Assembly (NCBI GenBank): GCA_964353405.1
Contig: CAYGWJ010000363.1
Span: 1-8,029 of the forward strand
Origin: JBGLNJ01 sp964353405
GTDB taxonomy: Bacteria > Chloroflexota > Anaerolineae > Fen-1058
DNA length: 8,029 nucleotides
Direction: 5' to 3'
Shown: in pieces, positions 1-8,029 of the stretch
Numbering within the stretch: the first letter of the stretch is position 1
How the letters are laid out: each line of letters starts with the position of its first letter
The notes under the pieces: generated by a model
The model's database searches: none
What the model saw: only the letters and a program-made list of their open reading frames with translations
What the model was told of the DNA's origin: nothing
Program-made: the position numbers and the translations under genes

Positions 1-233
1 CTCACTTTGGGAGTGCCCGGTCGGTCGAAGCTACCTGCTGTCCTTGTCGGTAGGACGCAGCAAAGGCCTTGATTTACAAGGTTTCGAGCACTACTCTACA
101 TAATCTCGGTATTCGGCCAAAGTGACTTTTGCGGTACTGCCAAAAAACCTCGAAAATACAAGGTTTCCGAGGCCGTGTAAACGGGTGAGGCTGCCGGGCT
201 GCCTTGCCCGTTAAATTTTGGAATTTTTGGCTA
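1..233. other. Non-coding region upstream of the rpoB promoter
   Basis: I see no convincing gene here. The forward frames are open for only 50-100 bases from the window edge (frame 2 is the longest, ending in TAA at 101-103), and none reads as a protein family I recognise, although the tail of an upstream gene cannot be excluded. A stem-loop with arms 35-44 and 52-60 (9 pairs, one bulged T, 7-nt loop) is followed by a short inverted repeat, CCTTG/CAAGG, at 67-81. A third possible hairpin pairs AAACCT (145-150) with AGGTTT (161-166). None is followed by a T-run, so I do not call a terminator. Confidence 0.5.
75..171. repeat. Near-direct repeat TACAAGGTTT(C)CGAG, two copies
   Basis: TACAAGGTTTCGAG lies at 75-88 and TACAAGGTTTCCGAG at 157-171. 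The first ten bases are identical, and the second copy has one extra C. The copies start 82 bp apart, about eight helical turns, and the second ends about 60 bp before the -35 box of the rpoB promoter. They could be a pair of protein-binding sites or chance; no known operator is recognised. Confidence 0.35.
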
Positions 234-262
234 TTGACAGAACTTGACTTGCCCGTTATAAT
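234..262 (+). promoter_or_regulatory. Consensus housekeeping (sigma-70/SigA) promoter for rpoB
   Basis: TTGACA at 234-239 and TATAAT at 257-262 are separated by exactly 17 nt, so both hexamers and the spacer match the ideal housekeeping promoter. An AT-rich stretch (TTAAATTTTGGAATTTTTGG, 211-230) directly upstream could act as an UP element. The expected transcript start is near 269-270, giving an rpoB leader of about 95 nt. This suggests rpoB is transcribed strongly from its own promoter rather than only by readthrough from upstream genes. Confidence 0.88.
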
Positions 263-319
263 ATCCGTTTGCGCTTTTAAAAAGAGATGGAAACACAAGC
301 AAGCCATATCGAACCGCGA

Positions 320-339
320 AGGGGATAACCACATCCCCT
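320..339 (+). promoter_or_regulatory. Stem-loop in the rpoB 5' leader
   Basis: AGGGGAT (320-326) pairs perfectly with ATCCCCT (333-339) across a 6-nt loop. The stem ends 13 nt before the rpoB Shine-Dalgarno GGAGG (353-357), which sits 5 nt from the ATG. No T-run follows, so this is not a terminator. It may influence translation initiation or stabilise the transcript; a regulatory role is inference. Confidence 0.5.
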
Positions 340-362
340 GGTTGTGTTTCTCGGAGGGTTGA

Positions 363-4283
<3,921 letters not shown>

Positions 4284-4290
4284 TGTGAAA

Positions 4291-4308
4291 CCACGCGGGC
4301 CACGCGGG
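4291..4308. repeat. 9-bp perfect tandem repeat after rpoB
   Basis: CCACGCGGG occurs twice back to back, 7 bp after the rpoB stop codon and 14 bp before the -35 box of the next promoter. It is short and could be chance in GC-rich DNA. Its place between the stop and the promoter makes a protein-binding site possible but unproven. Confidence 0.5.
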
Positions 4309-4322
4309 TGCGAAAATCAGAT

Positions 4323-4351
4323 TTGACATCCTGGGCCCCTTGTGGTAAAAT
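4323..4351 (+). promoter_or_regulatory. Strong housekeeping promoter of the str operon
   Basis: A perfect -35 box TTGACA (4323-4328) and a 5-of-6 -10 box TAAAAT (4346-4351) are separated by 17 nt. Transcription should start near 4358-4360, about 195 nt upstream of the rpsL start. With this promoter, rpsL-rpsG and probably fusA-tuf can be expressed independently of rpoB. Confidence 0.82.
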
Positions 4352-4362
4352 CCGCCCGCTAT

Positions 4363-4387
4363 GGACAGCGGCAAACTCCCGCTGTCC
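4363..4387 (+). promoter_or_regulatory. Leader stem-loop 1 of the rpsL transcript
   Basis: GGACAGCGG (4363-4371) pairs perfectly with CCGCTGTCC (4379-4387) around a 7-nt loop. It starts within a few bases of the predicted transcript 5' end. Such a 5'-terminal hairpin can protect mRNA from decay. Its 3' arm and flanking CC (TCCCC, 4385-4389) could instead pair with GGGGA at 4420-4424 of the next hairpin, giving two competing folds. Confidence 0.6.
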
Positions 4388-4419
4388 CCTAAAACCGTTA
4401 TTCGTTGTCCTGAAGCGAT

Positions 4420-4450
4420 GGGGATCGTCGCAGTTTGGACGGTCCCTTTT
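4420..4450 (+). terminator. Terminator-like hairpin (candidate attenuator) in the rpsL leader
   Basis: GGGATCGTC (4421-4429) pairs with GACGGTCCC (4438-4446) with one U-G wobble and an 8-nt loop; a further G-U pair (4420 with 4447) is possible. Four T (4447-4450) follow at once, the layout of a weak intrinsic terminator. It lies about 60-90 nt into the predicted transcript and ahead of rpsL, so it would act as an attenuator rather than an operon end. The T-run is short, so efficiency is uncertain. Confidence 0.45.
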
Positions 4451-4465
4451 AGTGTGAATATACCA

Positions 4466-4499
4466 CCCGCCCGCGCGGGAAACATCCGGCGCGGGCGGG
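4466..4499 (+). promoter_or_regulatory. Leader stem-loop 3: strong GC hairpin upstream of rpsL
   Basis: CCCGCCCGCGC (4466-4476) pairs perfectly over 11 bp with GCGCGGGCGGG (4489-4499) around a 12-nt loop. No T-run follows. A smaller possible hairpin, GGGCG (4519-4523) with CGCCC (4534-4538), lies just before the rpsL Shine-Dalgarno. Together with the two upstream hairpins this makes a highly structured leader that could hold a ribosomal-protein autoregulatory site. Confidence 0.6.
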
Positions 4500-4540
4500 G
4501 TCGTGAAAAAATGGTGGGGGGCGGTCAGTGTGTCGCCCAG

Positions 4541-4555
4541 AGGAGAAGTCAGGTG
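4541..4555 (+). promoter_or_regulatory. Shine-Dalgarno and GTG start defining rpsL
   Basis: AGGAG (4541-4545) lies 7 nt before GTG (4553-4555). The GTG opens PTINQLVRKG, the universal S12 N-terminus. The same frame is open upstream to an ATG at 4361, but the extra 64 residues resemble no S12 and run through the leader hairpins. The GTG is therefore the supported start. Confidence 0.85.
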
Positions 4556-4981
4556 CCGACCATCAATCAGTTGGTGCGTAAGGGACGCAAGGCCAAGCGC
4601 GGCAAGAGCAAAGCGCCGGCGCTGGCGTTTACCTTGAACTCGTTCAAGCAAAAGCGTGAAAAGCGTGAGCGGGGCAGCCCGCAAAAGCGTGGTGTGTGCA
4701 CCCAGGTGCGCACCATGACGCCCAAGAAACCGAACTCGGCCTTGCGCAAGATTGCCCGCGTCCGCTTGACCAACGGCATCGAAGTCACCGCCTACATCCC
4801 CGGTGAGGGGCACCAGTTGCAGGAACACTCGGTGGTGCTGGTGCGCGGTGGCCGCGTCAAAGACCTCCCCGGTGTTCGCTACCACATCATCCGCGGCGGC
4901 CTCGATACGACCGGCGTGGAGAATCGCAAGCAGAGCCGCTCCAAATACGGTTCCAAGCGACCCAAGAAAGCTGCGGCTTAG
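4553..4981 (+). CDS. rpsL: 30S ribosomal protein S12
   Basis: S12 sits at the 30S decoding centre and helps monitor codon-anticodon pairing. The 142-residue product begins (M)PTINQLVRKGR and contains TPKKPNSALRKIARVRL (K58 and K59 in the streptomycin-sensitive loop), VTAYIPGEGHQLQEHSVVLVRGG and VKDLPGVRYHIIRGG. D104 there is the position that is beta-methylthiolated in many bacteria. The C-terminus NRKQSRSKYGSKRPKK is canonical. Compared with the 124-residue E. coli form, a basic segment of about 15-16 residues (about 25-40, AFTLNSFKQKREKRER) is inserted between SKAPAL and GSPQKRGV. Longer S12 proteins with an insertion here are known in Firmicutes and related lineages, so this is a lineage mark rather than damage. 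It is the first gene of the str operon; the stop TAG overlaps the rpsG Shine-Dalgarno. The standard streptomycin-resistance substitutions are not evident. Confidence 0.98.
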   Translation: MPTINQLVRKGRKAKRGKSKAPALAFTLNSFKQKREKRERGSPQKRGVCTQVRTMTPKKPNSALRKIARVRLTNGIEVTAYIPGEGHQLQEHSVVLVRGGRVKDLPGVRYHIIRGGLDTTGVENRKQSRSKYGSKRPKKAAA

Positions 4982-4990
4982 GAGTTCAGT

Positions 4991-5461
4991 ATGTCTCGAC
5001 GCAATCGTGCCGTCAAGCGAGAAATCAAGCCGGACATTCGCTACAGCAACCTGATCATCCAGAATTTCATCAATCGAATGATGCGCGGCGGAAAAAAGAG
5101 TGTGGCGCAGCGTGTTATGTACGATTCACTGGCTCTGGTTGAAGAGCGCGCCAAGCGCAATCCGGTGGATGTGTTCGATCAGGCCATGCGCAACGTCATG
5201 CCCACGATTGAGGTCAAGCCTCGCCGCGTGGGCGGCGCGACGATCCAGGTGCCGGTTGAGATTGCGCCGGAGCGCCGCATGACGTTGACCATGCGCTGGA
5301 TCTTGGGGGCGGCTCGCTCGCGCGGCGGCAAGTCTATGGCTGAAAAGCTGGCGGGCGAATTGATGGACGCGGCGCAGGGCCAAGGCTCTGCGATCAAAAA
5401 GCGCGAAGATACGCACAAGATGGCAGAGGCCAACCGCGCCTTTGCCCATTATCGTTGGTAG
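4991..5461 (+). CDS. rpsG: 30S ribosomal protein S7
   Basis: S7 is a primary binding protein of the 16S rRNA 3' major domain; it nucleates assembly of the 30S head and lies by the E site. The product is 156 residues, the standard length. The N-terminus is basic (MSRRNRAVKREIKPDIRYSN), followed by FINRMMRGGKKSVAQRVMYDSL, the beta-hairpin region VKPRRVGGATIQVPVEI, RWILGAARSRGGKSMAEKLA and the terminal HKMAEANRAFAHYRW. The ATG lies 9 nt after the rpsL stop, with AGGAG at 4980-4984 overlapping that stop, so the two genes are probably translationally coupled. In E. coli S7 represses its operon by binding a site of about 100 nt between rpsL and rpsG. That gap is too short here, so any autoregulation must use another site, perhaps the rpsL leader. 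Confidence 0.99.
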   Translation: MSRRNRAVKREIKPDIRYSNLIIQNFINRMMRGGKKSVAQRVMYDSLALVEERAKRNPVDVFDQAMRNVMPTIEVKPRRVGGATIQVPVEIAPERRMTLTMRWILGAARSRGGKSMAEKLAGELMDAAQGQGSAIKKREDTHKMAEANRAFAHYRW

Positions 5462-5481
5462 AGACGTTGAATTCAACGTCT
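5462..5481. repeat. Perfect 20-bp palindrome directly after rpsG
   Basis: AGACGTTGAA is followed at once by its exact reverse complement TTCAACGTCT, starting on the first base after the rpsG TAG. As RNA it gives an 8-bp stem with an AATT tetraloop, followed by TGG and then TTTT (5484-5487), so it could be a weak terminator/attenuator or a processing site. As DNA it is a fully symmetric site that a dimeric regulator could bind. Sequence alone does not decide between these. Confidence 0.6.
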
Positions 5482-5562
5482 GGTTTTGCTGGTTAGGGTG
5501 CGGCAGAGTCGGGTAAAGCAAGACAAAATCCCGAAACCCCCCACCTGACCATCCGATATCTG

Positions 5563-5582
5563 CCCCTGGGACTTACCAGGGG
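5563..5582 (+). promoter_or_regulatory. Stem-loop upstream of the fusA start
   Basis: CCCCTGG (5563-5569) pairs perfectly with CCAGGGG (5576-5582) across a 6-nt loop. An alternative fold extends outward with CTGCC (5560-5564) against GGCAG (5585-5589). It ends 16 nt before the fusA ATG. In the remaining leader (GTTGGCAGCAAATTCTC) I see no Shine-Dalgarno, so local structure rather than a strong binding site may set fusA translation. The rest of the gap (5482-5562) shows no clear promoter. Confidence 0.5.
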
Positions 5583-5598
5583 TTGGCAGCAAATTCTC

Positions 5599-7677
5599 AT
5601 GCCCAGACTAGTCCCGCTCGAACGGATCCGTAATATTGGCATCATTGCCCACATAGACGCTGGTAAAACGACGACGACCGAGCGGGTACTTTTTTATACC
5701 GGCAAGACGCACCGGCTGGGGAATGTTGACGACGGCACCACCGTCACCGACTGGATGGACCAAGAGCGCGAGCGCGGCATCACGATCACGGCCGCCGCCA
5801 TCACCGCGTTCTGGCGCGACTGCCAGGTTAACATTATTGATACGCCGGGTCACATTGACTTTACGGCAGAGGTTCAACGGAGCCTGCGTGTGCTCGACGG
5901 CGGTGTCGTGGTGTTCGACGCCGTCGCCGGTGTCGAGCCGCAGTCTGAGACGGTCTGGCGGCAGGCTGACCGTTACAAGGTTCCGCGCATTGCGTTCGTG
6001 AACAAGATGGATCGCACGGGCGCGGACTTTTATCGCACGGTGCAAATGATCCGCGACCAGCTGGCGGCCAGGCCCTTGCCCATCCAGCTGCCGATGGGTT
6101 GTGAAGAAAAGTTCTGCGGCGTCATTGACCTGTTCGAGATGCAGTCCATTCAGTGGACGGATAGCCAGGGCCGTACGATGGAAAGTGGCCCGATCCCGGC
6201 GGAAATGCGCGAACAGGCGCAGGCTGCGCACGAGACGTTGATTGAGCGAATTGCCGAGACCGACGAAACTTTAACACATGAATACCTTGAAGGCAAGACG
6301 ATTCCGATGGAATCACTCAAGGCTGCGCTGCGCCAGGCGACGATCAAGGGCGAGCTGGTGCCGGTGTTGTGTGGCTCTTCGCTGCGTAACAAGGGTGTGC
6401 AACTTTTGCTGGACGCGGTGGTAGATTACTTGCCATCGCCGGCGGACGTCCCGCCCATCACAGGCACGAATCCCTACACCCGGCACGAAGAGATGCGCAC
6501 CGCCGACGACGACGGACCGTTCACCGCGCTTGTGTTCAAGATCGTGTCCGACCCTTACGTCGGCCGGCTGGCTTACTTTCGAGTTTACTCTGGCAAGGTC
6601 AATGTTGGCGAGTCCATGTTGAACTCGACCAAGGGCAAGAAGGAACGCCTGGGCCGTGTGATTCGAATGTATGCCGACCGCCGCGAAGATATTGACGACG
6701 TGTGTGCGGGCGACATTGGCGCGACGCTCGGCTTGAAGGATTCTTTCACGGGTGAGACGCTCTGTGCGGCTTCATCTCCCATTGTCCTGGAAAGCATCAG
6801 CTTTCCGGAGCCTGTCATCCACGTGGCGATTGAGCCCAAGACGACGGCTGACCAGGACAAGATGGGTGAAGCGCTGCGGCGGCTTTCGGAAGAGGACCCG
6901 ACCTTTCGTGTTCGGACGGATGAGACGACAGGCCAGACACTCATCGCCGGCATGGGCGAGCTTCACCTCGAGGTGCTCCTTGACCGGATGTTGCGCGAGT
7001 TCCGCGTGAGCGCAAACGTGGGCCGGCCGCGCGTGGCTTACCGTGAGACGATTACGCGCCCGGTGCGCGCGGAAGGCAAGTTTGTTCGACAGACCGGCGG
7101 GCATGGCCAGTATGGCCACGCCATCATCGAGCTTGAGCCGATGGAAAAGGGTAAGGGCTTTGAGTTCGTGGATGGGACGCGCGGTGGGAGGATTCCGAAA
7201 GAATATATTGGGCCTGTCGAAAAAGGCGTCAAGGAAGCGATAGAGTCCGGCGTGTTGGCGGGTTATCCGCTGGTGGATTTGCGCGTGACGCTGGTGGATG
7301 GGTCTTATCACGAGGTGGACTCGTCCGAGATGGCCTTCAAGGTGGCCGGTTCGATGGCGCTCAAGGAAGGCGCGGCCAAGGCCGGGCCGGTGTTGCTAGA
7401 GCCGGTGATGAAGGTTGAAGTCGTCGTGCCGGATGAGTTCACGGGTGACGTGATTGGTAATCTCTCGGCGCGGCGTGCGTCCATTGACGGGATGCAGACG
7501 CGCGGCGGCAACACGCAGGCGATTGATGCACACGTGCCGCTGGCCGAGATGTTTGGATACGCGACGAGTCTGCGCTCGATGACGCAGGGGCGCGGAACGT
7601 TTACGATGGAATTCGATCAATATGGCCAAGTTCCCGACAGTGTGGCGAGAGCAGTTTTAGGCATCGGAAAAAAGTAG
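5599..7677 (+). CDS. fusA: Elongation factor G
   Basis: EF-G is the cytosolic GTPase that drives translocation of tRNA and mRNA and, with RRF, ribosome recycling. The 692-residue product has normal length and domain order. The G domain carries the P-loop AHIDAGKTTTTE (17-28), switch I ending RGITIT (59-64), DTPGH (81-85), NKMD (135-138) and GSS (259-261). Domain II begins near PFTALVFKIVSDPYVGR (about 305), domain III contains EEDPTFRV and GMGELHLEV, domain IV carries GGHGQYG and the tip VDGSYHEVD with H571 (E. coli H583), and domain V starts near LLEPVMKVEV (about 600). The start MPRLVPLERIRNIGIIAH fits the family and is the only sensible one, but it lacks a clear Shine-Dalgarno. Switch I reads VDDGTTVTDWMDQERERG rather than the EGxATMDWMEQEQERG of typical proteobacterial EF-G, wording closer to some divergent EF-G types. 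Its place between rpsG and tuf still supports the housekeeping factor. Confidence 0.97.
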   Translation: MPRLVPLERIRNIGIIAHIDAGKTTTTERVLFYTGKTHRLGNVDDGTTVTDWMDQERERGITITAAAITAFWRDCQVNIIDTPGHIDFTAEVQRSLRVLDGGVVVFDAVAGVEPQSETVWRQADRYKVPRIAFVNKMDRTGADFYRTVQMIRDQLAARPLPIQLPMGCEEKFCGVIDLFEMQSIQWTDSQGRTMESGPIPAEMREQAQAAHETLIERIAETDETLTHEYLEGKTIPMESLKAALRQATIKGELVPVLCGSSLRNKGVQLLLDAVVDYLPSPADVPPITGTNPYTRHEEMRTADDDGPFTALVFKIVSDPYVGRLAYFRVYSGKVNVGESMLNSTKGKKERLGRVIRMYADRREDIDDVCAGDIGATLGLKDSFTGETLCAASSPIVLESISFPEPVIHVAIEPKTTADQDKMGEALRRLSEEDPTFRVRTDETTGQTLIAGMGELHLEVLLDRMLREFRVSANVGRPRVAYRETITRPVRAEGKFVRQTGGHGQYGHAIIELEPMEKGKGFEFVDGTRGGRIPKEYIGPVEKGVKEAIESGVLAGYPLVDLRVTLVDGSYHEVDSSEMAFKVAGSMALKEGAAKAGPVLLEPVMKVEVVVPDEFTGDVIGNLSARRASIDGMQTRGGNTQAIDAHVPLAEMFGYATSLRSMTQGRGTFTMEFDQYGQVPDSVARAVLGIGKK

Positions 7678-7700
7678 GGGCGGGGTTACCCCGCCCGTAC
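7674..7700. repeat. GC-rich palindrome across the fusA stop, between fusA and tuf
   Basis: GGGCGGGG (7678-7685) and CCCCGCCC (7689-7696) form a perfect 8-bp stem around TTA. Outside a G/G mismatch (7677 and 7697), GTA (7674-7676) matches TAC (7698-7700), so the symmetric unit spans 27 bp and includes the fusA TAG. No T-run follows, so it is unlikely to be a full terminator. It may stabilise the upstream mRNA or tune tuf expression. Its form resembles short dispersed palindromes (REP-like elements); copy number elsewhere cannot be seen here. Confidence 0.6.
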
Positions 7701-7722
7701 AGGCTTGATTCAGGAGGACAGT

Positions 7723-8029
7723 ATGGCAAAAGAGCATTTTGCGCGCACCAAGCCGCATGTCAATGTCGGCACGATCGGCCACATTGACCACGGCAAGACG
7801 ACGCTGACGGCTGCCATCACCAAAGTGCTGGCGATGAAAAAGATGGCCCAGTTCCGCGCGTTCGACTCGATTGACAATGCGCCGGAAGAGCGCGAGCGCG
7901 GCATCACCATCGCGATTGCGCACGTCGAGTACGAGACCGACAAGCGGCACTATGCGCACGTAGACTGCCCGGGGCACCGCGACTATATCAAGAACATGAT
8001 CACAGGCGCGGCGCAGATGGATGGGGCGA
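7723..8029 (+). CDS. tuf: Elongation factor Tu, N-terminal part (cut by the window end)
   Basis: EF-Tu is the GTPase that delivers aminoacyl-tRNA to the ribosomal A site. Only 102 codons of a normally ~400-residue protein are present, and the frame is open at the right edge. The ATG lies 5 nt after AGGAGG (7712-7717), a strong ribosome binding site that suits a very abundant protein. Visible G-domain motifs are KPHVNVGTIGH, the P-loop GHIDHGKTT (19-27), the switch I segment EERERGITI with T62, and DCPGH (81-85) with the catalytic His H85. Position 86 is Arg (CPGHRDY), where most bacterial EF-Tu have Ala; Arg is usual in archaeal/eukaryotic EF-1A. The rest of the sequence (VEYETDKRHYAHVD, IKNMITGAAQMDGA) is bacterial EF-Tu. 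The gene follows fusA by 45 nt, the standard str-operon order. Confidence 0.98.
   Translation, partial: MAKEHFARTKPHVNVGTIGHIDHGKTTLTAAITKVLAMKKMAQFRAFDSIDNAPEERERGITIAIAHVEYETDKRHYAHVDCPGHRDYIKNMITGAAQMDGA

Noticed and set aside
1..103. Possible tail of an upstream protein gene (frame 2, ending in TAA at 101-103)
   Set aside because: Only about 33 codons are open, the sequence matches no ribosomal protein C-terminus expected upstream of rpoB, and a hairpin lies within it.
4361..4552. In-frame N-terminal extension of rpsL to an ATG at 4361, almost at the predicted transcript start (possible leaderless start)
   Set aside because: The 64 extra residues do not resemble S12, the stretch is filled with hairpins, and the GTG at 4553 has a good Shine-Dalgarno and opens the universal PTINQLV N-terminus.
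5486..5519. Promoter for fusA (TTGCTG with TAAAGC)
   Set aside because: The spacing is 22 nt and the -10 match is poor; no other pair in 5462-5598 is acceptable.
7678..7700. Rho-independent terminator between fusA and tuf
   Set aside because: The stem is strong but is followed by GTACAGGC rather than a T-run, and tuf follows at once without a promoter of its own in the 45-nt gap.

Overview
The window is a bacterial core transcription/translation locus with five genes, all on the + strand: rpoB (RNA polymerase beta), rpsL (S12), rpsG (S7), fusA (EF-G) and the 5' end of tuf (EF-Tu), which runs off the right edge. The DNA is moderately GC-rich with G/C-biased third codon positions, so long antisense ORFs lie inside the real genes. 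The combination of an S12 with a 15-16 residue N-terminal insertion, an EF-Tu reading CPGHRDY and an EF-G reading VDDGTTVTDWM best fits Chloroflexota, perhaps an Anaerolineae-like lineage. This assignment comes from recognised sequence character, not from a tree.

Bases 1-362 hold no convincing gene. They contain small hairpins, a near-direct repeat, a perfect consensus sigma-70-type promoter (TTGACA, 17 nt, TATAAT at 234-262) and a leader of about 95 nt with a stem-loop just ahead of the rpoB ribosome binding site. rpoB (363-4283) encodes 1306 residues. It has all the usual beta-subunit motifs plus an insertion of about 136 residues near the C-terminal end, built from five copies of a W-L-x3-[AG]-aromatic/aliphatic-x4-L motif. 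In the rifampicin pocket the position equivalent to E. coli R529 is Thr.

rpoC does not follow rpoB, although it does in most bacteria. Instead a second strong promoter (4323-4351) starts the str operon. Its leader of about 190 nt can fold into four successive hairpins, one of which looks like an intrinsic terminator (attenuator). rpsL starts at a GTG (4553), and rpsG follows after 9 nt.

A perfect 20-bp palindrome begins on the base after the rpsG stop. It opens a 137-nt gap with a second hairpin before fusA, which has no visible Shine-Dalgarno. Between fusA and tuf lies a GC-rich palindrome that overlaps the fusA stop codon; tuf then starts behind a strong AGGAGG.

The genes supply the catalytic core of transcription (RpoB), the decoding-site and head proteins of the 30S subunit (S12, S7) and the two elongation GTPases (EF-G, EF-Tu). 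No accessory or defence system is present. The unusual material is the repeat-built RpoB insertion, the absence of rpoC and the structured non-coding leaders.
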